DNA of 64,000 nucleotides from contig JBQNAL010000006.1 in the NCBI GenBank assembly GCA_052170475.1, positions 62,001 through 126,000 of the forward strand, in the 5' to 3' direction. Both the position numbers and the translations under genes were made by a program. This document shows positions 41,370 through 50,118 of this stretch, piece by piece. The stretch is from CAJPQU01 sp052170475 (lineage in GTDB: Bacteria; Bacillota; Negativicutes; Selenomonadales; Selenomonadaceae). The number at the start of each line of letters is the position of its first letter. The stretch's first letter is position 1. The notes beneath the pieces were generated by a model. The model had not been told where the DNA came from. It saw only the letters and a list, made by a program, of their open reading frames with translations, and made no database searches.

Positions 41370-42503
41370 TTATCCCGCTGGACTTCCTTGATAATTTCGC
41401 CAAAAATCGCTGCGAAACGCGCTGAACCTATCCTCGATGATCGATCGGCGCAGACGGCGCATAAATTCCTGCAGAAACCACAGGTTGTGCAGAGTCAGGA
41501 GTCGCAAACCAAAAATTTCACCGGCACGGACGAGGTGACGGATGTAGGCGCGCGTGAACCCTTGGCGGCAAGCATAGCAACCGCAATTTTCTTCTATGGG
41601 GCGAAAATCGTGGGTATAGACTTGATTCTTGATGACGACACGCCCCGTCCACGTCATGGCCATGCCATTGCGCGCCACCCGAGTGGGGAATACGCAGTCA
41701 AACATATCAATCCCCCGGGCTACGCCTTCCACCAAACAATCCGGCGTTCCTACGCCCATCAAGTATCGAGGTTTAGTTGCCGGTAAGTGTTCCGTCGTGT
41801 AGTCTAAGATCTCATACATCAATTCTTTCGGCTCCCCCACGCTCAAGCCCCCCACGGCGTACCCCGGCAGATCCATCTCCGAGAGCGCTGCCGCGCTCAA
41901 AAGACGCAGATCTTTGAACATCCCCCCTTGCACAATGCCAAAGAGTCCTTGATCCTCTCGCGTCATCGCCTTTTTACAGCGCTCCGCCCAACGCAGCGTC
42001 CGCGCCAAGGATTGCGCCGCATAGTCGTGATCCGCCGGATAGGGTACACATTCGTCAAAGGCCATCATAATGTCTGAACCAAGCGCCGTTTGCACCTCGA
42101 TGGCAATTTCCGGCGACAGGAATTTTTTCCCGCCGTCCAAATGCGAGCGAAAGGTCACGCCTTCCTCACTGATCTTGCGCAGCGCCCCTAAACTAAATAC
42201 CTGAAAACCGCCGCTGTCCGTAAGGATGGCGCGATCCCACTTCATGAAGGCATGAAGCCCCCCTGCTTCACGGATGAGCTCCGCACCCGGGCGAAGGAAG
42301 AGATGGTAGGTATTGCTCAAGATGATTCCTGCATCTAAGTCGCGCAGCTCGTCCGGGGCTACAGCCTTGACGGATGCCTGCGTTCCTACCGGCATAAAGA
42401 TCGGCGTAGGAAAAGAACCATGCGGCGTATGGAGAATCCCGGCACGCGCCCCCGTCTTCGGATCTTTTTTGATCAATTCATAGGTGATGGCTGGCAAAAA
42501 CAT
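41370..42503 (-). CDS. tgt: tRNA-guanine transglycosylase
   Basis: 377 aa from ATG 42503, giving the usual N-terminus (M)FLPAITYELIKKDPKTGARAG; the ORF to 42563 is longer than the family. Replaces guanine-34 with preQ1 in tRNAs with GUN anticodons. Motifs: 'TPIFMPVGTQASVKAV', 'ILTDSGGFQVFSLG' (nucleophile region), 'FDECVPYPAD', 'GGLSVGEPKELM', the zinc site 'CGCYACRQGFTRAYIRHL'. Pairs functionally with queA at 11547. Overlapping family order tgt-yajC. Confidence 0.96.
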   Translation of the reverse strand: MFLPAITYELIKKDPKTGARAGILHTPHGSFPTPIFMPVGTQASVKAVAPDELRDLDAGIILSNTYHLFLRPGAELIREAGGLHAFMKWDRAILTDSGGFQVFSLGALRKISEEGVTFRSHLDGGKKFLSPEIAIEVQTALGSDIMMAFDECVPYPADHDYAAQSLARTLRWAERCKKAMTREDQGLFGIVQGGMFKDLRLLSAAALSEMDLPGYAVGGLSVGEPKELMYEILDYTTEHLPATKPRYLMGVGTPDCLVEGVARGIDMFDCVFPTRVARNGMAMTWTGRVVIKNQVYTHDFRPIEENCGCYACRQGFTRAYIRHLVRAGEIFGLRLLTLHNLWFLQEFMRRLRRSIIEDRFSAFRSDFWRNYQGSPAG

Positions 42504-42684
42504 CCTCCCCGTCCCAAACAAGATGAAACGCCTGCAAGGTTGTACTGGCGCGATACCCGTCATAAGCGGAGATCGCCGTGCGCAATTTCGTGCAGTGCGT
42601 AGGCATCGCTTTTCACTAAGTTCACATTATAGCGAAAAAACGCGGGAAAAGGAATACCCATCGCGCCGGAGGCTTGACTTTCTG

Positions 42685-42693
42685 TGCTATAAT
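42685..42693 (+). promoter_or_regulatory. Extended -10 promoter for thiamine pyrophosphokinase/trpB
   Basis: TGCTATAAT at 42685-42693 (TG-n-TATAAT); the -35 region is poor. 29 bases before the ATG at 42722. Confidence 0.55.
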
Positions 42694-42721
42694 AACACAA
42701 ATGACGAAGGGAGCGAAGGAA

Positions 42722-43447
42722 ATGACTGACTTTGGCAATCCTCACATCGACTTGCCGGAGATCACGCTCTTTTTCGCGCGCCAACGCTGGACGGCGGAAC
42801 TTCTCTTGGTGACAGGGGGACGGCCGCCGACGGTAGATTGGCTGCGAAAAGCAGCGGATGGGCGACCGCTTTGGTGCGCAGATCACGGCGTCGATGTATG
42901 CCGCAGGGCAGAACTTCGCCCCGCACGTCTTATCGGCGATGCCGACAGCGCGGATGCCGGCGCTTGGCAGTGGGCGAAAGACCAAGGTGCAGTAAGCGAG
43001 ACATTTTCGCCGGAAAAAGACTTTACCGACACGGAATTGGCACTGCAGAAAATTCGGGAAGAGCGCGCGATTCCCTTCGTTGTCCTCACCGGAGCGTTCG
43101 GCGGCCGATTCGATCATGCGTTCAGTACCTTATACTCCCTCGTTGGCAGTGATCTCTCCGGCCTCTTAGCGGACGACAGCGAGCTGCTCCTCATCCTGCG
43201 AAATGGCGACGCCATAACCGGACAAATGAAAAAAACGCCGCTGGCGCTCTCTCTTTTGCCCCTCACGCAGGAATGTACCGGCATCAATCTGACGGGGACT
43301 CGATGGCGACTTTGCGACGCAACTTTATCACAGAATTGTCCCAATGCCGTGAGCAACCGGCTTTCCTCCAAAGAGGAAAACTTTTCGCTCTCCCTCAAGG
43401 CAGGGTGTCTTGCACTCTATATTTGCTGGAAAGCGCCGGCTTTTTAA
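42722..43447 (+). CDS. Thiamine pyrophosphokinase
   Basis: 241 aa from ATG 42722 (SD AAGGA five bases upstream); in-frame starts at 42674 and 42701 lie in or near the promoter. Transfers pyrophosphate from ATP to thiamine. Family patterns: 'GDADSADAG' (variant of GDFDS), 'PEKDFTDTELAL' (DKDxTDxE-like) and 'GAFGGRFDHAFSTLYSL' (GGRxDH). The C-terminal beta-sandwich is present. Members of this family supply ThDP and are often far from thiamine biosynthesis genes. Next gene (trpB) is 59 bases away. Confidence 0.88.
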   Translation: MTDFGNPHIDLPEITLFFARQRWTAELLLVTGGRPPTVDWLRKAADGRPLWCADHGVDVCRRAELRPARLIGDADSADAGAWQWAKDQGAVSETFSPEKDFTDTELALQKIREERAIPFVVLTGAFGGRFDHAFSTLYSLVGSDLSGLLADDSELLLILRNGDAITGQMKKTPLALSLLPLTQECTGINLTGTRWRLCDATLSQNCPNAVSNRLSSKEENFSLSLKAGCLALYICWKAPAF

Positions 43448-43506
43448 CGGCGTAAGACAATACATGGCCAATCTATCATGTTTCATATAATGGAGGAGGA
43501 TTTCTC

Positions 43507-44727
43507 ATGGACTTTGCAACGTATTTGAAAAATTATCCCGATGCAAAAGGACGATTCGGAACATATGGCGGGGCGTATCTCCCCGACGAATTGATCCCCG
43601 CCTTCAAGGAGATTACGGACGGCTATTTAACGATCTGCCATTCCTCGAAGTTCGTCCAAGAACTGCGGCGCATCCGAAAGGAATTTCAGGGTCGCCCTAC
43701 CCCCGTTTACCACTGCGAGCGCCTGTCCCAAAAGCTCGGACACTGCCAGATTTACTTGAAGCGAGAGGATCTGAACCACACCGGCGCCCATAAGCTGAAC
43801 CACTGCATGGGAGAGGGCTTACTGGCCAAATACATGGGGAAAAAGCGGATCATCGCTGAAACCGGCGCAGGGCAGCACGGTGTCGCTTTGGCCACGGCCG
43901 CCGCTTACTTTGGTCTTGACTGCACCATCTACATGGGAGAAGTGGACATCAAAAAGCAAGCGCCAAACGTGGCGCGCATGAAGGTCTTAGGGGCGAAGGT
44001 CGTCCCCGTCACCACCGGGCTAAAAACCCTGAAAGAAGCCGTGGACGCCGCCTTTGCTGACTATCTTGAAAATTATAAGACGACCATCTATTGCATTGGT
44101 TCGTCGCTTGGTCCGCACCCCTTCCCTATGATGGTACGCGATTTTCAGATGGTCGTGGGCATTGAGGCGCGGGAGCAGTTCCAGGAGATGATGGGCTTTT
44201 TGCCTGATGTGGTCACTGCCTGCGTGGGCGGCGGCAGCAATTCGATCGGCATGTTTGAGGCCTTCCTGAACGATCCGGTGGAGATCGTCGGTGTCGAGCC
44301 GTTGGGACGGGGCAAAACATTAGGCGACCATGCTGCATCCATGTCTTATGGCACAGAAGGCATCATGCACGGATTTAACAGCATCATGTTAAAAGACAGC
44401 GAAGGAAACCCCGCCCCCGTCTACTCCATCGCCAGCGGTCTCGATTATCCCTCCGTAGGCCCCGAACACGCCTTCCTGCGGGATTGTGGCCGTGTGAAAT
44501 TCGACGTAGCCAGCGACGAAGAGGCCATTGACGCCTTCTTCAAACTGTCTCGATACGAGGGCATTATTCCGGCGCTCGAAAGTTCCCATGCCGTGGCCTA
44601 CGCCATGCGGCGGGCGAAAGAGATGAAGACCGGCTCCATCCTCGTTAATTTGAGCGGACGCGGCGACAAAGATCTCGATTACATCATTGAACATTACGGT
44701 TTTGGCGAGGATCATAAGGATTTTTAA
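43507..44727 (+). CDS. trpB: Tryptophan synthase beta chain, stand-alone
   Basis: 406 aa, SD GGAGGAGGA before ATG. Joins indole with serine by PLP chemistry. PLP lysine is Lys96 in 'HTGAHKLN'; 'AETGAGQHGVALATAAA' (catalytic Glu), 'VGGGSNSIGMF' (phosphate-binding loop) and 'SGLDYPSVGPEHA' are present. Resembles the main TrpB1 type. No trpA or other trp gene is adjacent; it may salvage indole, or the rest of the pathway may be elsewhere. Ends at a long terminator. Confidence 0.93.
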   Translation: MDFATYLKNYPDAKGRFGTYGGAYLPDELIPAFKEITDGYLTICHSSKFVQELRRIRKEFQGRPTPVYHCERLSQKLGHCQIYLKREDLNHTGAHKLNHCMGEGLLAKYMGKKRIIAETGAGQHGVALATAAAYFGLDCTIYMGEVDIKKQAPNVARMKVLGAKVVPVTTGLKTLKEAVDAAFADYLENYKTTIYCIGSSLGPHPFPMMVRDFQMVVGIEAREQFQEMMGFLPDVVTACVGGGSNSIGMFEAFLNDPVEIVGVEPLGRGKTLGDHAASMSYGTEGIMHGFNSIMLKDSEGNPAPVYSIASGLDYPSVGPEHAFLRDCGRVKFDVASDEEAIDAFFKLSRYEGIIPALESSHAVAYAMRRAKEMKTGSILVNLSGRGDKDLDYIIEHYGFGEDHKDF

Positions 44728-44750
44728 GCGAATGACAAGCGGCACCCATA

Positions 44751-44801
44751 ACAACAGCCCCCTGCAAGCAGAAAACATCTCTTGCAAGGGGCTGTTGTTT
44801 A
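44751..44801. terminator. Bidirectional terminator between trpB and miaB
   Basis: Arms 44751-44768 and 44781-44798 pair over 18 bp with one wobble (ACAACAGCCCC / GGGGCTGTTGT outer part); its right arm adjoins the miaB stop codon. T-run TTT follows. Confidence 0.9.
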
Positions 44802-46166
44802 TGTCTCATTCACTGGTGTCGTCTCATGCATACCAGCTAAGATACCTTTTAAGAGCCATGTCTGGGGACTGGTAATCATGACGTTCACCATATCCCCCGG
44901 ACATTCGCTGTGATGATCCCAAAGAACAATTTTATTCGTTCGGGTACGCCCCATCCAAACATCGGGTCGATTGGAGCTCGCCCCTTCCACCATGACTTCC
45001 ACGGTACGCTCCCGATAGCGTTCATTGACCTCGAGACTGATCCTATCCTGTATGGCCATGAGACGGTGCAGGCGCTCTTTTTTCACCTTAAGCGGGATCT
45101 GATGCTCCATGGTCGCTGCGGGGGTGCCGGAACGCGTGGAGTAAAGGAACGTGTATGCGGCGTCATAGCGCATTTCTTTCACAAAATCCAACAGCGCCGA
45201 GAAATCCTCCTCCTCTTCTCCTGGAAATCCCACGATGAGATCGGTCGTGATGGAGGCATCTGGCAAGTTCTCTCGAATGTCCTGTACCAAGTCCCGATAA
45301 CGCTCTATCGTATAGCCGCGATTCATCGCACGCAAAATGCGATCATTCCCATACTGGACAGGAATGTGGAAATGTTCGCAAATATGCTGACTATCCCGCA
45401 CCGTTTCGATGAGTTTATGGCTTAAATCTTTGGGGTGAGAGGTCATATAGCGGATCCGTTCAATCCCTTCGACCTCGTCCGCCATTTTCAGCAGATCAGA
45501 AAAGTCGGCTAGACGGTGATCCTTGCCATAAGAATTGACATTTTGTCCAAGCAAGGTGATCTCGCGAAACCCATCGTGAGCAGCCTGACGAATTTCCTGC
45601 AGAATGTCCTCCGGCTGGCGGCTGCGCTCCCGCCCTCTGACATAAGGAACAATGCAGTAAGTGCAGAAATTGTTGCAGCCGAACATGATAGGAATCCATG
45701 CAGAGAACTGTCCGCTGCGCGCCACAGGCAGCCCCTCTCTAGGAAGCAGCCCCTCCCATTCCACATCCACGATATGGTGCGCTCGCTTCGCTTCAATTTC
45801 CGTTATCGTCGGGATTAAACGCTGAAATTTATCGGTTCCAAGGACAAAATCAATGTGGGGTGCCCGAGTGATGAGGCGCTCCCCTTCCTTTTGCGCCATG
45901 CAGCCGGTGATCCCAAAGACGAGGTCTTTTTTTTTCTGCTTGAGGTGCTTGATCTCACCGATCTTCCCGTAGACCTTGTCCTCCGCTGTCTCCCGCACAC
46001 AGCAGGTATTGAGGAGAATGAGATCCGCCTCTTCTATGACATCAGTCTTTCGGTACCCGATCGTTTCCAAGAGGCCTGCCATCCGTTCCGCATCCGAAAG
46101 ATTCATTTGACAGCCATAGACACCCATATACATTTTTTTCATTGGGGGAAGGATCTCTTTAGTCAT
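44799..46166 (-). CDS. miaB: tRNA-2-methylthio-N6-dimethylallyladenosine synthase MiaB
   Basis: 455 aa from ATG 46166 (SD GAGGA 9 bases before; the ORF to 46193 is less likely). Radical-SAM methylthiotransferase on i6A37 of tRNAs. N-terminal UPF0004 cysteines (YGCQMN, LNTCCVRE, GCMAQK), radical-SAM cluster 'CNNFCTYCIVPYVRGRERSR', C-terminal TRAM domain (EVMVEGASSNRPDVWMGRTRTNKIV). Follows the nucleoside kinase gene by 34 bases. Confidence 0.95.
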   Translation of the reverse strand: MTKEILPPMKKMYMGVYGCQMNLSDAERMAGLLETIGYRKTDVIEEADLILLNTCCVRETAEDKVYGKIGEIKHLKQKKKDLVFGITGCMAQKEGERLITRAPHIDFVLGTDKFQRLIPTITEIEAKRAHHIVDVEWEGLLPREGLPVARSGQFSAWIPIMFGCNNFCTYCIVPYVRGRERSRQPEDILQEIRQAAHDGFREITLLGQNVNSYGKDHRLADFSDLLKMADEVEGIERIRYMTSHPKDLSHKLIETVRDSQHICEHFHIPVQYGNDRILRAMNRGYTIERYRDLVQDIRENLPDASITTDLIVGFPGEEEEDFSALLDFVKEMRYDAAYTFLYSTRSGTPAATMEHQIPLKVKKERLHRLMAIQDRISLEVNERYRERTVEVMVEGASSNRPDVWMGRTRTNKIVLWDHHSECPGDMVNVMITSPQTWLLKGILAGMHETTPVNET

Positions 46167-46200
46167 CCAAAAATTTCCTCGCTTGTCATACAATCCGTGT

Positions 46201-47859
46201 TCACTTTTTCAATTCTCCTTCGCTGTCGAAAAAGCAGGAGCAGCCGATAAATTCGCGCAAAATGGAATTGTTGGGGATGAGGTCTTCCTCGTCCATGGAA
46301 TCAAAATAGGTGAGAAACGTCAACAGCTCTTGGGCGGCGGCGTATTCCGGCTCTTGCGCCTCAATATCCGCCAACAGCGGAATGGCGTGTTTTTTCAAAA
46401 CAGCTAGCTCGTAGATCAGCGCCGAATTGAAGACAGCATCTGCATCCTCCTGAAAGGGGAATATATTCGTTTCCTCACCTTGGCGAACGATGGGCCACAT
46501 GCGCAGGGTGCGCAGGGCTTTTGCCCCACGATATTTGAAATCCCGTACCAAGCGCCGGAGCAAGCGGGCGTCCGTCGTATGAATGCGATTATGTGAATCC
46601 ATATTGAGCTGTGTCAGGGCACTGATGTATATTTTGAATTTCTGTCCTCGGGGAATCGCCGCCGTCAGAGCCTCATTGAGCGCGTGAATCCCTTCCAAAA
46701 TCACCGGCTGCTTGGGCGCAATGCTCATCGGATCGCTGGCGTTGAGTTCTTGCTTGCCGGTAATAAAATCATAATGGGGCAGTAAAACCTCGCGTCCCGC
46801 GATAAGATCTCGCAACTGTTGATTAAAAAGCGGCAAATCTAAAGCGTTCAGCGCCTCATAATTGTATTTTCCGTCCGGCGTCAGCGGTGTCTTCTCACGA
46901 TCGACGAAATAATGATCCAGCGAGATGGACACCGGCTCCAAGCCATTGACCCGAAGCTGCACCTTGAGGCGCTGGGCAAAGGAGGTCTTCCCTGAAGAAG
47001 AGGGACCGGCAATTAGGACAATCCGGCGCTCCTGTATGCTTTCTTTGATCTCATCGGCAATTTCTGCGATTTTCTTCTCGTGCAGCGCCTCCGAAACGCG
47101 GACAATATCGCCGGATTCCCCCTTGCGAATATACCGATTGAGGTCGGGCAGATAATCACAGCGAAGAATAGTGGCCCAGCGTTTGGATTCGGTGAGGATC
47201 TGATGAAACTTCGGCTGTTCCACCCGCTCGGGCATGACACCATGCTCCACGGTGCGGAGAAGAACCCCCGCATCGCAAGGTTCAAGGATAAATTTCCCTA
47301 AAACGCCAGTGGTATCCAACATGGCACTGTAAAGATAATCATACGCCGCCCCACAATAATAAATACTCACCGTATCTTGCGGAATCGCCGCAATCAGATT
47401 GGCTTTGGCAATCTGCCGTGATTGCTTGAAAAGCGCCACCGCTTCTTCTCTGGGCAGGTGCTTTTTGACGATGGGGCGATCCTCCGCCACGATCGCCTTC
47501 ATGTGCTCGTCAATCGCACGTACAATGTCTGGCGTGATGGCAGCGAGACCGTTTATATCACAGTAGAGCCCCTTGTTCGCCGTGAAGCGCACGATAACCT
47601 CCGCCTCTGGGTAAAGCTCCTTCACCGCTGTCACCAAGAGGAACACCACCGATTGTCGGTAAATGCGCGTTCCCGACACGCTGTCTACATACACCCAATC
47701 GAAGTGATGGTACGCCCCCACCGGCGTCTGCAGATCCGTTTCCAAGCCGTCCAGGAGTGCCGCCACGATGAGCCGCTTCTCGTTTGGCTGAAATTCATCC
47801 CGAATCTCTTGCAGTAATCGGTCAGGTGGATAAATGGCATGGTTTTTCCGTGTGATCAC
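46201..47859 (-). CDS. Nucleoside kinase: tRNA-SAD-like N-terminus plus uridine-kinase domain
   Basis: 552 aa from GTG 47859 (SD AAGGAGGG 7 bases upstream); the ORF to 47928 lacks an SD. Residues ~1-240 are a TGS/ThrRS second-additional-domain-like part (VYVDSVSGTRIYRQSVVFLLVTAVKELYPEAEV), residues ~285-500 a phosphoribulokinase/uridine kinase domain with Walker A 'GPSSSGKTSFAQRL', 'SISLDHYFVDREKTP' and 'ILEGIHALNEAL'. The family is widespread in Firmicutes, 'nucleoside kinase' being the usual name, and its substrate is not proven. Cotranscribed with miaB by spacing. Confidence 0.85.
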   Translation of the reverse strand: MITRKNHAIYPPDRLLQEIRDEFQPNEKRLIVAALLDGLETDLQTPVGAYHHFDWVYVDSVSGTRIYRQSVVFLLVTAVKELYPEAEVIVRFTANKGLYCDINGLAAITPDIVRAIDEHMKAIVAEDRPIVKKHLPREEAVALFKQSRQIAKANLIAAIPQDTVSIYYCGAAYDYLYSAMLDTTGVLGKFILEPCDAGVLLRTVEHGVMPERVEQPKFHQILTESKRWATILRCDYLPDLNRYIRKGESGDIVRVSEALHEKKIAEIADEIKESIQERRIVLIAGPSSSGKTSFAQRLKVQLRVNGLEPVSISLDHYFVDREKTPLTPDGKYNYEALNALDLPLFNQQLRDLIAGREVLLPHYDFITGKQELNASDPMSIAPKQPVILEGIHALNEALTAAIPRGQKFKIYISALTQLNMDSHNRIHTTDARLLRRLVRDFKYRGAKALRTLRMWPIVRQGEETNIFPFQEDADAVFNSALIYELAVLKKHAIPLLADIEAQEPEYAAAQELLTFLTYFDSMDEEDLIPNNSILREFIGCSCFFDSEGELKK

Positions 47860-47987
47860 GTCAATTCCCTCCTTGTGAAAACAGTGTTTCTTTACCGCAG
47901 CGCCATAGAAAAGGAGCGGACGTGCCAAACGCCCGCTTCATCAGGAAGCACGGATAAACGCAGCTTATCCGTGCTTTCGGTGAAATA

Positions 47988-48983
47988 TCAAAAAATCCAC
48001 AGGACGATTTGATAAACGATGGCGCCCATGAGTGCCGTACAGGGGATTGTCAAGATCCATGCGACTAGCATTTGTTGGGCGACGCCCCAGCGTACAGCGC
48101 GAATCCGCTTTGCCACGCCAACGCCCATGATAGAGCCAGATACTACATGGGTGGTACTCACCGGCAGATGCAGCAACGTCGCCGAAAAAATTACCACAGA
48201 GGAATTGAGATCGGCGGCAAAGCCGCTGATCGGCTCCAACTTGAAAATACCCGCGCCGATGGTCTTGATGATGCGCCAGCCGCCTGTGGCCGTCCCCAGC
48301 GCCATCGCTACCGCTGCTAACACCTTCACGTAGAAAGGCACTTCAAAAGCGTCAATGTAGCCGCCGCTCAAAAGCGCCAATGTAATGATCCCCATTGATT
48401 TCTGCGCGTCGTTAGAACCATGGGAAAAAGCCATGGTGGCAGCGGACATGATCTGCATTTTCTTAAATTTATCGTTGATGTTATGGGGCGTACATCGACC
48501 GAAAAGCCAGTAGAGCGCCCGCATGATGACGCATCCAGAGAGGATAGCCAAGAGCGGTGAAGTCACCAAAGAGAGGACGATCTTGCCAATACCAAAGACA
48601 TTCAATCCGTCGGCACCGGTCGAAACGAGTACCGCACCGATCACACCACCCACCAAAGCATGGGAAGAACTGCTCGGAAGCGCCGCCCACCACGTCAGCA
48701 TGTTCCAAATCACCGCACCGGCTAAAGCGGCAATCAGAACATGCTCGTTGACTTGGCTGGCCGACTGAACGATGTCAGCGCCGATGGTCTTCGCTACGCC
48801 TGTACTATACATCGCACCCAAAAAATTGAGGACGGCGGCCATCAAAATGGCGTCATTGGGCGAAATGGCGCGTGTGGACACCGAAGTAGCGATGGCGTTG
48901 GCCGTATCATGAAAGCCATTGATAAAGTCAAAGACCAGCGCCAACACAATCACAGCACAGATTAAAAAATGCAGGTCAGGCAT
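47988..48983 (-). CDS. pit: PiT-family low-affinity inorganic phosphate transporter
   Basis: 331 aa with ~10 hydrophobic segments. The two PiT/Pho4 signature repeats are seen: 'ALVFDFINGFHDTANAIATSV' and 'MAFSHGSNDAQKSMGII'. Imports phosphate with H+ or a metal ion. Its start overlaps the DUF47 gene by 8 bases, the usual PhoU-like partner arrangement. Confidence 0.94.
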   Translation of the reverse strand: MPDLHFLICAVIVLALVFDFINGFHDTANAIATSVSTRAISPNDAILMAAVLNFLGAMYSTGVAKTIGADIVQSASQVNEHVLIAALAGAVIWNMLTWWAALPSSSSHALVGGVIGAVLVSTGADGLNVFGIGKIVLSLVTSPLLAILSGCVIMRALYWLFGRCTPHNINDKFKKMQIMSAATMAFSHGSNDAQKSMGIITLALLSGGYIDAFEVPFYVKVLAAVAMALGTATGGWRIIKTIGAGIFKLEPISGFAADLNSSVVIFSATLLHLPVSTTHVVSGSIMGVGVAKRIRAVRWGVAQQMLVAWILTIPCTALMGAIVYQIVLWIF

Positions 48984-49602
48984 ATTTCATCACCACGCCA
49001 CGAATCATATCTGATACATCTTCGCAGTGATCTAAGGTATCCTCCAAATTTTCCAATATATCTTTCCATTTGATAAGCTCAATGGGATCTTTGACATTAT
49101 CGAACAAATAGGCAATCTCATGGCGATAGACCCGATCCCCTTCGCTCTCTAATTTGCCAATCTTGTGCGTCGCTTCCAATATCTGCACGCGATTCTTCTT
49201 GATGTCTTTCAGCAGGGAAAAAGCCTTGATCAATTCTTCTGTGGATTCTAAGAGCAACTTCGTCAGAGAAACCGCACCTTCCTTCGCCGGCCCCGTCCGA
49301 TAGATCACGATGCGTTGGAGCGTTCCCTGCAAAAAGTCAACGCCGTCGTCCAATCCATTCACTAAGGAAAAAATGTCCTCCCGATCAATGGGGGTGATGA
49401 AGGTCTGATTCAGCCGATCGATGATTTTATCATTGATGGCGTCCGCTTCATGTTCCAAATCAATGATCTCCTTCATCTTGATGACCGCTAACCCCGGATC
49501 CTGCATGACCTCGTCCATGATAAGCGCCCCTTGGTAAAAATATCGGGCACTCTCCACAAAAAGATCAAAGAATTCATTGTTCTTGTTCTGGAAGTTAAAC
49601 AT
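48976..49602 (-). CDS. DUF47 / PhoU-like protein
   Basis: 208 aa, all helical (ESARYFYQGALIMDEVMQDPGLAVIKMKEIIDLEHEADAINDKIIDRLNQTFITPIDREDIFSLVNGLDDGVD). The family (PitA-linked PhoU-like, DUF47) regulates or accompanies PiT transporters and has metal-binding acidic motifs such as ExxAD and DxxED-like spots. First gene of the pair; SD GGAGGG before ATG 49602. Confidence 0.92.
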   Translation of the reverse strand: MFNFQNKNNEFFDLFVESARYFYQGALIMDEVMQDPGLAVIKMKEIIDLEHEADAINDKIIDRLNQTFITPIDREDIFSLVNGLDDGVDFLQGTLQRIVIYRTGPAKEGAVSLTKLLLESTEELIKAFSLLKDIKKNRVQILEATHKIGKLESEGDRVYRHEIAYLFDNVKDPIELIKWKDILENLEDTLDHCEDVSDMIRGVVMKYA

Positions 49603-49719
49603 GGAACCCTCCCGCTCGTCATCCTGTCTGTCTCTCTTTTCACTATAACATGATTTTTGTCATCCAGCAATGCTAAAACCATACCATTAAAAAGTCTTTT
49701 TGTTATGAAACGAAAGCAT

Positions 49720-50010
49720 TCAGTTACATTCCCCGCCCTGCTTTTTTTCATCAATGAGCGCCACTAACTCTTCGTAGTCTTGCTTCATCTTGAGGTAGTG
49801 ATCCGCAATTTGAAGCGCCGCCAATATCCCGATCCGCATCCCCGATAGGCTCTTCGTACTCTTCGAGACAGACTTCATCTGGGCGTCCACGAATGCCGCC
49901 AACTGCTTCACATAGGAGGCGTCAGCGTCCGTCTTCAGCGGATACTGTTCGCCAAAAATATCCACGACGATCTTATTGTCCACGACCCCCACCACATCTT
50001 TCCCTATCAT
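49720..50010 (-). CDS. zapA: Cell division protein ZapA
   Basis: 96 aa from ATG 50010 (SD AAGGA); an upstream ATG (50058) has no SD. Contains the ZapA pattern 'VDIFGEQYPLKTDADASYVKQLAAFVDAQMKSV', then a long coiled coil 'MRIGILAALQIADHYLKMKQDYEELVALIDE'. Bundles FtsZ filaments at midcell. The location downstream of pheT is a conserved Firmicutes arrangement. Confidence 0.88.
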   Translation of the reverse strand: MIGKDVVGVVDNKIVVDIFGEQYPLKTDADASYVKQLAAFVDAQMKSVSKSTKSLSGMRIGILAALQIADHYLKMKQDYEELVALIDEKKQGGECN

Positions 50011-50064
50011 TTGATCCTTTTCCAACCCATCGATCTGATCTGCCTTTAAGTCTATCATAAGTCG

Positions 50065-50116
50065 ACAACAAAAAACAGCGATCCATACTTCTTTTTCAAA
50101 GTTGACCGCTGTTTTT
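50065..50116 (-). terminator. Terminator after pheT
   Basis: Minus strand arms 50116-50104 and 50083-50071 (AAAAACAGCGGTC / GATCGCTGTTTTT, one mismatch), two bases after the pheT stop; a T-run follows. Confidence 0.75.
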
Positions 50117-50118
50117 AT

